In this document: positions 11,255 through 19,250 of the stretch, in pieces | Layout of the letters: each line of letters begins with the position of its first letter | Numbering within the stretch: position 1 is the stretch's first letter | Source of the DNA: an uncultured Spartobacteria bacterium | Lineage (GTDB): Bacteria; Verrucomicrobiota; Verrucomicrobiia; Chthoniobacterales; Chthoniobacteraceae | Length of the DNA stretch: 64,000 nucleotides | Reading direction: 5' to 3' | Assembly: GCA_903901425.1 (NCBI GenBank) | Contig: CAIURC010000033.1 | Location: forward strand, 1 to 64,000 | The notes under the pieces: generated by a model | Told to the model about the DNA's origin: nothing | The model's database searches: none | Seen by the model: only the letters and a program-made list of their open reading frames with translations | Program-made: the position numbers and the translations under genes

Positions 11255-12051
11255 ATCCGATGTTCAATTTCCGTTGCCGCAGCTTTCACCAAAACCGCAA
11301 ACCGATGCAAACTGCTCTCCGGCAACCTCTTGGCCGGCCCTGAGATCCAGAGTGCAGCCATCAGATTCCCTGCATGGTCAAAGATCGGAACCCCCACACA
11401 CCGGATGCCCTCATAGATCTCGTCCACATCCAACGCATACCCCTGTTTGCGCACCTGTTCACAATGCAACCGGAGGGCAGCCCGGTCTATAATTGTATTC
11501 GGGGTTGTCGCAGGAAGCGGAATTCTCGCGAGAAGCCGTTCCCGCTCCGCATCGGGCAGGAATGCGAGCATCACTTTACCACAGGCATTGTCATGCAACG
11601 GAAGCCGGAGCCCCACATCCACCCCAATCCGGACGGGAAGGCGGCTTTCCTGCTTCTCAATGACGACCGCCTCTTCCCCGCTCAAAACTCCCAATTGGAC
11701 CGTCTCACCCGACTCATCCCGCAACCGTCGCATCGCAGGCAGGGCAGATTCCGCGAAACTCAGTTCATTCACCCGCGGCTGACCCAACCGCAAAACCTTC
11801 GAAGTCAATCGAACCCGCAGGGTAGCAGGATCCCTCACCGCCCACCCCTGATCCACCAACACCTGAATCAAACGGAGAGTCGAGTTCTTGGGGGAATCAA
11901 TCGCTTCACTGAGTTCGGTCAGAGTCAAACCCTCGGGCTCGGCATCCAGAGCTTCAACCAACGCCAGGCCGCGGCTCAACGCGGGTGCCGGCGAATCGAC
12001 GGGGGAAAGAGAGGGGGGAGCTTGCTGTTCCATGGGTGGAAACGTTTCCAT
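11245..12051 (-). CDS. IclR-family transcriptional regulator
   Basis: 268 residues. An N-terminal winged helix-turn-helix (about 20-80, LSRGLALVEAL then LTLTELSEAI and KNSTLRLIQVL) precedes an IclR effector-binding domain (about 90-260, including LHDNACGKVMLAFLP and the IRCVGVPIFDHAGNLMAALW signature). The start at 12051 has a GTAAGGAA ribosome-binding site about 10 nt upstream. It is first in a run of leftward genes (PSD1, DUF1501, propeller, SDR, dehydratase) and divergent from the FAA-family and aldehyde dehydrogenase genes. A single regulator between the two arms is the usual layout for control of both; the ligand is probably a sugar acid or its keto-deoxy derivative (inference). Confidence 0.92.
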   Translation of the reverse strand: METFPPMEQQAPPSLSPVDSPAPALSRGLALVEALDAEPEGLTLTELSEAIDSPKNSTLRLIQVLVDQGWAVRDPATLRVRLTSKVLRLGQPRVNELSFAESALPAMRRLRDESGETVQLGVLSGEEAVVIEKQESRLPVRIGVDVGLRLPLHDNACGKVMLAFLPDAERERLLARIPLPATTPNTIIDRAALRLHCEQVRKQGYALDVDEIYEGIRCVGVPIFDHAGNLMAALWISGPAKRLPESSLHRFAVLVKAAATEIEHRICL

Positions 12052-12205
12052 ATGTATAGATTCCTTACCCGTTCGTTGATCCGCTCTTAGAAAAATTTTG
12101 CCCGCACCCAGATTTTTTTCGCTCCTCCCCGGCTGGGGACTCCCCTCCCGCTGGCCAGCACGCCCCGCTCTTGTCTCGTGCTCAGACTCCCCCCATAGTG
12201 CGCCC

Positions 12206-13039
12206 ATGTCCGCCCAGAACGTCTCCGTCTATTCCACTCCAGAAGGACTTGTGGCCCAAAAAGCCGAAGACTTCTTTGCCCTCAATTCCGCCACTTGGGA
12301 CGCCCTTTTTACGGCCCAAAACCCGGCCGAGTGGCTTGCCACTCAGATCGCCTCGGCCAAGCCCATCCCGGCGCCCACGGCTTTTCTGGCCCCCATCGGT
12401 TCCCAGGAAGTCTGGGCCGCAGGCGTCACGTATCTCCGGTCCCGCGATGCGCGCATGGAGGAATCCAAGGACGCCGGCGGCGGCACGTTTTACGACCGGG
12501 TGTATGCTGCCGATCGGCCGGAGATCTTTTTCAAGGCCACGCCGCACCGCGTGGTCGCTCCAGGCAAATCAATGCGGCTCCGGTCCGATTCCCGCTGGAA
12601 CGTGCCGGAACCCGAACTGGCGCTCGCGATCAACAGTGCCGGCACGATCTTCGGCTACGCCGTGGCCAACGACCTGAGTTCGCGGGATATTGAAGGCGAA
12701 AACCCCCTTTATCTTCCGCAGGCCAAGGTCTGGAGCCAGTGCTGCGCCCTCGGCCCGGGTGTCGTCGTCCGGGACCCGCTTCCGGCCGAAACCCGGATTG
12801 AACTGCGCATTCTTCGCAGAGGCTTCCCGGTGTTCCAAGGTGCCACCTCGCTTTCCCAGATGAAACGGACTTTGCCCGAACTCGCCCAGTGGCTCTGGCG
12901 CGACAACACGTTCCCGCAGGGCTGTTTCCTGCTGACCGGAACCGGCCTGGTGCCGCCCGACACCTTCTCGCTGGCCCCCGGGGACGAAGTCCGGATCTCG
13001 ATTGACGAACTGGGGACCCTCACCAACACGATCGCTTAA
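12206..13039 (+). CDS. FAA-hydrolase-family protein, probable 2-keto-3-deoxy-pentonate dehydratase
   Basis: 277 residues of the fumarylacetoacetate hydrolase fold. Metal-binding residues are visible as E135-x-E137 ([10 protein letters not shown]), D156 in [10 protein letters not shown] and K174. In Weimberg-type pathways an FAA-family enzyme dehydrates 2-keto-3-deoxy-D-xylonate (or L-arabonate) to 2-oxoglutarate semialdehyde. The next gene, 8 nt downstream, is the matching semialdehyde dehydrogenase, and the upstream acid dehydratase is in the divergent arm; this is the main argument for the substrate. The start at 12206 ([10 protein letters not shown]) was chosen because the longer frame enters the divergent promoter region. 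No Shine-Dalgarno is visible. Confidence 0.85.
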   Translation: MSAQNVSVYSTPEGLVAQKAEDFFALNSATWDALFTAQNPAEWLATQIASAKPIPAPTAFLAPIGSQEVWAAGVTYLRSRDARMEESKDAGGGTFYDRVYAADRPEIFFKATPHRVVAPGKSMRLRSDSRWNVPEPELALAINSAGTIFGYAVANDLSSRDIEGENPLYLPQAKVWSQCCALGPGVVVRDPLPAETRIELRILRRGFPVFQGATSLSQMKRTLPELAQWLWRDNTFPQGCFLLTGTGLVPPDTFSLAPGDEVRISIDELGTLTNTIA

Positions 13040-13047
13040 AACCCACC

Positions 13048-14640
13048 ATGAATCTCCAAGGCACCAGCCTCCTCGCAGGCCAGTTTGTTCCCGCCCACGG
13101 CGCCCCTTTCCACGCGCAGTCCCCCCTCGACGGCTCGGAACTGGCACCCGCCTTTTTTGCCGCCTCAGATGAGCAGATTCAACAGGCTGCACGGCTCGCC
13201 TCAGAAGCGGCGCCTGCCTTCGCGCGCACCTCCTTTGCTGAGAGGGCCGCGCTCCTCGAAAAGATTGCGGAGGAACTTCTTGCGCTCGACGACGTGCTCA
13301 TTGCCTGCGTACACGCTGAAACCGGCCTCCCGAAGGACCGCCTTACAGGGGAGCGCGGCCGGACTATGGGACAACTCCGCCTGTTTGCCTCCCTGCTCCG
13401 GGAGGGATCGTGGTGCGACGCCCGCATCGACACCGCTCTGCCCGACCGGCAGCCGATTCCACGGCCGGACTTGCGTCGCACTTTGACCTCCTTGGGTCCG
13501 GTCGCCGTCTTTGGTGCGAGCAATTTCCCGCTTGCATTCTCCGTGGCAGGCGGAGACACGGCCAGCGCGCTTGCGGCAGGATGCCCCGTGGTTGTCAAAG
13601 CCCATCCGGCGCACCCTGGAACCAGCGAACTGGCTGCGCTGGCCGTTGCGCGCGCCCTGACTCACTGCGGCCTTCCGGCCGGCATCTTCTCCCTGATCCA
13701 CGGCAACACGCCTGCCCAAGGCCTTGCACTGGTCCGGAACCCATTCATCAAAGCCGTGGGATTCACCGGCTCAGAAAAAGCCGGCCGCGCCCTTTTTGAT
13801 GCCGCAGCGAACCGCCCGGAACCGATCCCGGTGTTCGCCGAAATGGGCAGCCTAAACCCTGTATTTCTCCTGCCGCAGGCGCTTTCCTCGCGAACCGAAC
13901 CCATTGCCGAGGGCCTGCGCAATTCGGTAACGCTGGGCGTTGGACAGTTCTGCACAAAACCCGGCGTTGTTTTTGGCGTCTCGGGAACCGAATGGGACGC
14001 TTTTAAGCGCGCCTTTTCCGCCCAGATGCAGAAAGCGGTTCCAGGAACCATGCTGCATGGGGGGATCTGCGATTCCTACCGGAAATCCGTGGAATCGCTT
14101 GCCCGCTCCGGGAAACTTGACCTGCTTGCGGAATCCGCTGTGGCAGCCGAACCGGGAAAGACCCAAGGGCAGCCTGCTGCATTTGCGACCCGCGCGGCAA
14201 CCTATCTGGCAACTCCTGAGCTTCAGGCTGAAGTCTTTGGCCCCTACACGCTCCTAGTCGAGGCCCGTGACGCGGCGGAACTGCTGACTCTGGCTCGATC
14301 TCTGCACGGCCAGCTCACGGCCACCCTGCACGCCACACCCGCGGATCTCGCCGAAGCCGCCCCGTTGTTGTCCCTGCTCCAGGAAAAAGCCGGGCGTTTG
14401 GTACTCAACGGGTTCCCCACCGGGGTCGAAGTCTGTCCGGCAATGCAACAAGGCGGCCCCTACCCGGCCAGCACCGACTCGCGGTTCACCAGCGTTGGCA
14501 CGGCAGCCATCCAGCGCTGGGCGCGGCCGGTCTGCTTCCAAGGGTTTCCACAGGAGTTCCTTCCGGACACGCTGCAAAACACAAACCCGCTCGGAATCCT
14601 GCGCACCGTGAACGGCACACTGACCCGGGACGCTGTCTGA
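13048..14640 (+). CDS. Aldehyde dehydrogenase (NADP+), 2-oxoglutarate semialdehyde dehydrogenase-like
   Basis: 530 residues. Aldehyde dehydrogenase fold with cofactor-site GASNFPLAFSVAGGDTA, general-base Glu265 in AEMGSLNP and nucleophile Cys302 in GQFCTKPG. The C-terminal part (NGFPTGVEVCPAMQQGGPYPA, SVGTAAIQRWARPV) is characteristic of the NADP-dependent subgroup that oxidises 2,5-dioxopentanoate to 2-oxoglutarate. It follows the FAA-family gene by 8 nt, so the two form an operon that delivers pentose carbon to the TCA cycle. No frameshift or missing residue is seen. Assignment to family is firm; the precise aldehyde is inferred from context. Confidence 0.9.
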   Translation: MNLQGTSLLAGQFVPAHGAPFHAQSPLDGSELAPAFFAASDEQIQQAARLASEAAPAFARTSFAERAALLEKIAEELLALDDVLIACVHAETGLPKDRLTGERGRTMGQLRLFASLLREGSWCDARIDTALPDRQPIPRPDLRRTLTSLGPVAVFGASNFPLAFSVAGGDTASALAAGCPVVVKAHPAHPGTSELAALAVARALTHCGLPAGIFSLIHGNTPAQGLALVRNPFIKAVGFTGSEKAGRALFDAAANRPEPIPVFAEMGSLNPVFLLPQALSSRTEPIAEGLRNSVTLGVGQFCTKPGVVFGVSGTEWDAFKRAFSAQMQKAVPGTMLHGGICDSYRKSVESLARSGKLDLLAESAVAAEPGKTQGQPAAFATRAATYLATPELQAEVFGPYTLLVEARDAAELLTLARSLHGQLTATLHATPADLAEAAPLLSLLQEKAGRLVLNGFPTGVEVCPAMQQGGPYPASTDSRFTSVGTAAIQRWARPVCFQGFPQEFLPDTLQNTNPLGILRTVNGTLTRDAV

Positions 14641-14666
14641 CCCTCGATTCCCGAGCGGTTGGCCAC

Positions 14667-16103
14667 TCAGAGGGCCGGTGCCGCCGGAACCGAGACGGGC
14701 GGCAGCACAGGTACCGGCTGGGGCTTAGGGTTTGGCGTGCCCGGAACCGGCACCGTGGTGGGCGGCGGAGGCTGCGGCGCCGGTTGCGGTGTGGCTTGGG
14801 GCTTTGGATTCTGGCCTGGCACCGCCGTCTCCAGAGGCCCTGGGATGGGAGGCTGCACTGGAGATGCAGAGGCAGGCGACTGAACCGGAGCAGGCGGCGG
14901 AGGCGGGGGTTTGATCAGGTTCTCCCAGACATGCAGTTCACCCCGGTGTCCCCCCATTTCCGTGAGCAGCCCCGCGCACCGGTCCCGCCACCGGCTCAGA
15001 TCCGGGGCGCGCCACGGTTTTTCGCCGGACCCCGGAAAAACCAGGTAACTGACCTTGAGATCGCTGACGGCGCGGTTGTTGGTGTTGGCCTTTGCGTTGA
15101 TCTGCTGGCAGAGGCGCAGCGATCCCTCACCCGATTTGTACGACGGCCCGACGTCCCCCACGATGGCCGGATACAGGACGCCACCGTGGATGACCACGCA
15201 GTAGTCGCCCACCTCCACCCCAAAAGCGCCCCGCGATTTCCCCGCCATGGATCCTGGCACCACCACGTACGGGTCGGTTTTGGCGACCAGGAAACTGTAC
15301 TTTTTCAAATCCCCGATCTCGGACTTCACCCGGGCCACCGCTTCCCTGAGTTCCGTGGCCCGCACCGGCGGGAGGCCGGAACCAGCCAGTTCCTTTTCGT
15401 ACTGGCGGAGCTTGGCCGTGCGCGGGGTCAGGAAACTGTTGGCGGCGGTGGTCTTGCGCTCCCAGCGGTAGGAGGTGAAGGGCTGGAACGTCACCGAAGA
15501 CCCGTCCACCTCCGGCACGCGTTCCGGGTCAGAGCCGTCCTCGTCCACATCCATGTCCGACTGGATAAAAACCGCGCGCCGGTGGGTTTCTGGATGCTGC
15601 AACTCGAGCACCGTCTCTGTGTCGTAGAAATTGTGCCGGGTCAGAAGCGCATCCAACCGGCTCAGATTGGAACGCAGATTCGAAACCTTGAGCCTGTAAA
15701 GTTCATCGAAGAACGGCGAGATCCGTGCCCCGGTCAGGAGGCGACCGAGATCGGGCAACACGGCGGGCAGCCGGTCGTTCAACCGGCTGATTTCCTCCAA
15801 ACTCCGGTGCGGCTTCGGCACCCGGACTTTGACCAGCAGTTCCGCCCGGTAACTGGCAGGATCCTCGCGGTCAACGGAGGCAGTGGTTCCGTACTCCGTC
15901 TCCAGAGTGACGCGGTACTGCATCCCATTGAAGATGCGGCCGGTCTCGAGCCGCTTGTTGGGGACGTACGGAGGAGGCGTCGGAGTCGGCGCGGGTGTGG
16001 GGGTAGGTACGGGCGGCTCGGGAACCGGCGCCCGGCGGCAGCCGGAGAGGCACGCAGCCAGCGCAAAAAGAACCGTCCCGAAGAGGCGCCACCCGGTGTT
16101 CAC
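14667..16103 (-). CDS. GH75 chitosanase-like lipoprotein with proline-rich arms
   Basis: About 478 residues from a GTG at 16103, which lies 14 nt after the upstream stop; no ATG fits. The N-terminus ends in a lipobox (CLSGC after FGTVLFALAA), so it should be lipid-anchored. A Pro/Thr spacer (about 35-58) is followed by a globular region whose later half (VVIHGGVLYPAIVGDVGPSY then SGEGSLRL) matches glycoside hydrolase family 75; the Asp of GDVGP and the Glu of SGEGS are candidate catalytic residues. The last roughly 80 residues are strongly Pro-rich and end in ALSTOP-type low complexity, probably wall- or surface-spanning. Convergent with the aldehyde dehydrogenase, 26 nt apart. GH75 enzymes cut chitosan; the substrate here is unproven. 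Confidence 0.75.
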   Translation of the reverse strand: MNTGWRLFGTVLFALAACLSGCRRAPVPEPPVPTPTPAPTPTPPPYVPNKRLETGRIFNGMQYRVTLETEYGTTASVDREDPASYRAELLVKVRVPKPHRSLEEISRLNDRLPAVLPDLGRLLTGARISPFFDELYRLKVSNLRSNLSRLDALLTRHNFYDTETVLELQHPETHRRAVFIQSDMDVDEDGSDPERVPEVDGSSVTFQPFTSYRWERKTTAANSFLTPRTAKLRQYEKELAGSGLPPVRATELREAVARVKSEIGDLKKYSFLVAKTDPYVVVPGSMAGKSRGAFGVEVGDYCVVIHGGVLYPAIVGDVGPSYKSGEGSLRLCQQINAKANTNNRAVSDLKVSYLVFPGSGEKPWRAPDLSRWRDRCAGLLTEMGGHRGELHVWENLIKPPPPPPAPVQSPASASPVQPPIPGPLETAVPGQNPKPQATPQPAPQPPPPTTVPVPGTPNPKPQPVPVLPPVSVPAAPAL

Positions 16104-16116
16104 CTGCGTCCGCCGG

Positions 16117-16425
16117 TTATTTCCGGACCAACCCCAGCACGGCGAGCACGAGGGCAACAACCCCCAGCAAACCCAGCGTCCCAGCAGGCCACACTGCGTA
16201 GCCTTTTTTGAAGAAAGCCGGAACAAACTTCCCGGCAACCCCCAAGGATCCGAGCAGCACCAGCACATTGCCCAGCACGGGCTGCGTGGCGGAAAGATAG
16301 CTCCCCACCAAAACCAGCGCTGCAAGAACGCCGCCAGCGATCAGCGATGCCTTGCTGCCCGCGAGAAAACCCTGCACCGCGCCCGCCAGAGTGATTGCCC
16401 CGAAGAGATAGAAATAGATCTGCAT
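16117..16425 (-). CDS. TMEM14/UPF0136-like small membrane protein
   Basis: 102 residues with four hydrophobic segments (about 5-22, 29-46, 50-68 and 80-100) and Gly-rich turns, as in the TMEM14 (UPF0136) family found from bacteria to mitochondria. The start at 16425 has AGGGAG 5 nt upstream. It is directly followed by the GH75 gene on the same strand. Transport of small hydrophobic molecules or metabolites has been suggested for the family, but bacterial function is not established. Confidence 0.75.
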   Translation of the reverse strand: MQIYFYLFGAITLAGAVQGFLAGSKASLIAGGVLAALVLVGSYLSATQPVLGNVLVLLGSLGVAGKFVPAFFKKGYAVWPAGTLGLLGVVALVLAVLGLVRK

Positions 16426-16508
16426 CCCGCTCCCTTAAGACGCGCCGTGCCGGTTGTCGAGGCGGCACCCCTGATTTCTCAGCCACCTGGCTTCACCCAC
16501 CCGCCGGT

Positions 16509-17297
16509 TCAAGGCCGTTTTTGCTTGGGAAAAAACGGGCGGACGATGGCCATTGGCAACGCCCCTGCGAGTCCCATCACCGTCCGCACCAGAAGACCCG
16601 GTGTCCGGCGTGCCCCCCCCTGTTCCATTGCAGCGATCCCTTCCCGCGCCACCTGCTCCACATCGACCTTGAAAAAACCAGGCCCCTTGAGCAACTCCGG
16701 GCCATCGCCGCGCCTCGCAACGGCGCGGAAACCGGTGTCCACAGGGCCGGGACAGAGGGTCAGCACATTCACTCCGGCACCCCGCAGTTCCGCGCGGAGC
16801 GCCTCGCTGAAGCTGGTCACAAACGCCTTGGTCGCCGCGTAAACTGCCATGCCGGGAACTGGCAGGTCCCCGGCGATGGAACTCACATTCAGAACGGTTC
16901 CGCGTTTTTCTCGGAGCATCCCGGGCAGCAGTTCCCGGGTGAGCCAAACCATTGCCCCGATGTTCACCGCGAGCATCGCCTCAATGCGCTCCCTGTCACT
17001 CTCCTCAAACACCCCGTGGTCTCCAAGGCCCGCGTTGTTCACCAGAACCGTCACCTTTTCCCCGCGGACCGCCTCCAGAAGCGCACGGAGCGACTCGTCC
17101 GCGGCAAGGTCCGCCTCAAAACAGTCCACGACGAGGCCGGGCCGGCGCAGTTCCGCCGCCAACTCTTCCAGCAGCAAACGCCGCCGGGCCACCAAAATCA
17201 GACGGCCGACCCGGGGTCCCAGTTGGCGCGCCAGTTCCCGGCCCAGACCCGAAGAGGCCCCGGTAATAAGCACGGTGTCCTGAACACTCAACCGCAT
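16509..17297 (-). CDS. SDR oxidoreductase (DltE/YqjQ-like)
   Basis: 262 residues. TGASSGLG cofactor loop at about 13-20, NNAG, a catalytic Ser in NVSSIAG, and YAATKAF giving the Tyr-x3-Lys pair. The C-terminus is rather hydrophobic and basic (LAGALPMAIVRPFFPKQKRP), suggesting membrane association, as in the DltE/short-chain acyl reductase group. Neighbours are cysI upstream (71 nt) and the TMEM14-like gene downstream (83 nt); neither indicates a substrate. The family is certain, the substrate unknown. Confidence 0.8.
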   Translation of the reverse strand: MRLSVQDTVLITGASSGLGRELARQLGPRVGRLILVARRRLLLEELAAELRRPGLVVDCFEADLAADESLRALLEAVRGEKVTVLVNNAGLGDHGVFEESDRERIEAMLAVNIGAMVWLTRELLPGMLREKRGTVLNVSSIAGDLPVPGMAVYAATKAFVTSFSEALRAELRGAGVNVLTLCPGPVDTGFRAVARRGDGPELLKGPGFFKVDVEQVAREGIAAMEQGGARRTPGLLVRTVMGLAGALPMAIVRPFFPKQKRP

Positions 17298-17368
17298 TTC
17301 AGGATAGTTCCGGGTTCACAACCTCCGCCTTAGGACTCCGCGGCACATTCACCGCCGCCCGATACCGC

Positions 17369-19081
17369 TTATTTGGCAACTGTTCCGACGCTGTGGAAAG
17401 TGGCGTCTGCAGGCAAAACCGCCCGGTGACAGAAGTCGCCGAAAGTTTCGCCGGCATTCCGCTCCGCAGCATACCGCTGGATGACGGGCGTGAGCATCTC
17501 CACGGCCCCGTCGATGCTGACGCTGGGAGCCATGAGCCGGTTCAAACGGGTGCCGTTGTAGGCGGCTCCGACGTAGAGCGCGTATTTGTTTGGGGCGCGC
17601 CCGACCAAACCAATCTCGGAAAGGTACGGCCGTGCACACCCGTTCGGGCAGCCCGTGATGCGGATGCTGATGGCATCGTCCCGGAGACCGGCGCCGGAGA
17701 GAACCCCCTCCAGTTTGCCCACCAGATCGGGCAGTGCCCGCTCGCTTTCGGCGAGTGCCAAGCCGCAGGTCGGAAGCGCCACGCAGGACAGCGCGTTCTT
17801 CCGGAGACCGCTCCGATCGTTTTCACCGGCCAATCCGTGCTTGGCCAAGATCCCGTCGATGACTGGCTTCTGTGCCGCGGTGACTCCGGAAATGGTGAGG
17901 TTCTGGGACGGCGTGAGCCGGAAATCGCCGGTGTGCACCTCAGCAATCTCGCGCAACGCGGTTTTCATGGGCCACCCGTCGATGTCCTTGATCCGGCCGC
18001 TGAGGATGTGCAGCCCGTAGAACCAAGTGCCATCGGCGCATTCCTGCCAGCCGAGCGGATCCTCGATGGTGGTAAAGTTGTAGGCGCGCGCGGGTTCAAA
18101 CGTGACTCCGGAGCGTTTCTCAACCTCGGACCGGAACCAGTCGATGCCGCGGTCTTCGATGGTGTATTTCAGGCGGGCATGTTTGCGGTTGGTCCGGTCA
18201 CCGAAATCGCGCTGGGTGGTGAGGACGGCTTCGCCGACAGCGTTGACCTTGTCTGGTGCGATGAACCCGAGGACGTCCGCGAGGCGCGGATACGTCTCGG
18301 CGTTGCCATGGCTCATTCCGAGCCCGCCGCCAACAGTCACGTTGTAGCCTACGAGCTGGCCGTTTTCGACAATCGCGATGTAACCGAGGTCCTGCGAAAA
18401 GATGTCCACGTCGTTGGACGGCGGCAGCGCGAACCCGGTTTTGAATTTCCGGGGCAGATAGGTGTCGCCGTACATCGGCTCCCGTTCCGGCTCACCACCA
18501 GCCACCAACTCCTCATCCAGCCAGATCTCATGGTAGGCGCGGGTCTTGGGCAGCGCGAATTCGCTCCAGCCCCGGGCGTCCTCGTACACCCTCTGGAGCA
18601 CCTCGCTCCGCTCCGGATTGGGCGGCGCCATCACGTTGCGGTTCACGTCGCCGCAGGCCGCGATCGAGTCCAGCAGGACCTTGTGCATGCCCTGAATGAG
18701 CGACTTGGTGTTCCGCTTGAGGATCCCGTGAAACTGAAAGGTCTGCCGGGTGGTCAGCCGGAGCGCCGGGGAGGCCATTTCGTCAGCAAGTTTGTCCAGC
18801 ACCAACCACTGGGTCGGGGTGGCGCGTCCCCCGGGGAGCCGGACCCGGAGCATGAAGGCAAACGCCTTTTCTTTGCCGGCCTGGTTCAGGACTTTGCGCT
18901 GGTCACGGTCGTCCTGCATGTACAGCCCGTGGAACTTCGCCAGCTGGTTGCTTTCATCGGAAATATTGCCGGTGGTCGTATCCGACACGTCTTTGGCCAG
19001 TTCGCCGCGCAGATGTTTCGACGCCAGTTTGATCCCCTCATTGGCCACCAACGGCTTCGTCTTTTCAGTTTCTTGGCTCAT
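17369..19081 (-). CDS. cysI: Assimilatory sulfite reductase, hemoprotein subunit
   Basis: 570 residues. Reduces sulfite to sulfide by six electrons using sirohaem coupled to a 4Fe-4S cluster. The four cluster cysteines are present: C433 and C439 (CVALPTC) and C478 and C482 (CPNGC). The usual N-terminal parachute domain and a repeated sirohaem-binding half (LRLTTRQTFQFHGI, LTPSQNLTISGV) are visible. Length and C-terminal block (YALYVGAAYNGTRLN) fit CysI. No cysJ flavoprotein is next to it, so the electron donor must be encoded elsewhere; ferredoxin use cannot be excluded. Confidence 0.95.
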   Translation of the reverse strand: MSQETEKTKPLVANEGIKLASKHLRGELAKDVSDTTTGNISDESNQLAKFHGLYMQDDRDQRKVLNQAGKEKAFAFMLRVRLPGGRATPTQWLVLDKLADEMASPALRLTTRQTFQFHGILKRNTKSLIQGMHKVLLDSIAACGDVNRNVMAPPNPERSEVLQRVYEDARGWSEFALPKTRAYHEIWLDEELVAGGEPEREPMYGDTYLPRKFKTGFALPPSNDVDIFSQDLGYIAIVENGQLVGYNVTVGGGLGMSHGNAETYPRLADVLGFIAPDKVNAVGEAVLTTQRDFGDRTNRKHARLKYTIEDRGIDWFRSEVEKRSGVTFEPARAYNFTTIEDPLGWQECADGTWFYGLHILSGRIKDIDGWPMKTALREIAEVHTGDFRLTPSQNLTISGVTAAQKPVIDGILAKHGLAGENDRSGLRKNALSCVALPTCGLALAESERALPDLVGKLEGVLSGAGLRDDAISIRITGCPNGCARPYLSEIGLVGRAPNKYALYVGAAYNGTRLNRLMAPSVSIDGAVEMLTPVIQRYAAERNAGETFGDFCHRAVLPADATFHSVGTVAK

Positions 19082-19190
19082 ACGTTTTCTCGTGTTTGTC
19101 GCAACTCAGCTTCCCGGACTCTTCATCAGCCGGGGCGGTTTCTCTATCCTAACCCGGCCCCGAAGTCATTGAAGAGTTTCTTCATGACAC

Positions 19191-19225
19191 AAAAAAGCGC
19201 ACCCGGTCGCCCGGATGCGCTTTTT
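19191..19225 (-). terminator. Rho-independent terminator after gnd
   Basis: A stem AAAAAAGCGCA/TGCGCTTTTT closes a GC-rich loop. Read on the minus strand it is a strong hairpin ending in a T6 run, 26 nt after the gnd stop codon and before cysI. Because the stem is flanked by A and T runs it could act in both directions. Confidence 0.85.
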
Positions 19226-19250
19226 CAAAGGTTCAGGTTCCTCGGCGGAA

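Noticed and set aside
14784-16211. A 475-codon plus-strand frame across the GH75 gene
   Set aside because: Lies opposite the lipobox- and GH75-containing frame; composition typical of high-GC shadow translation.
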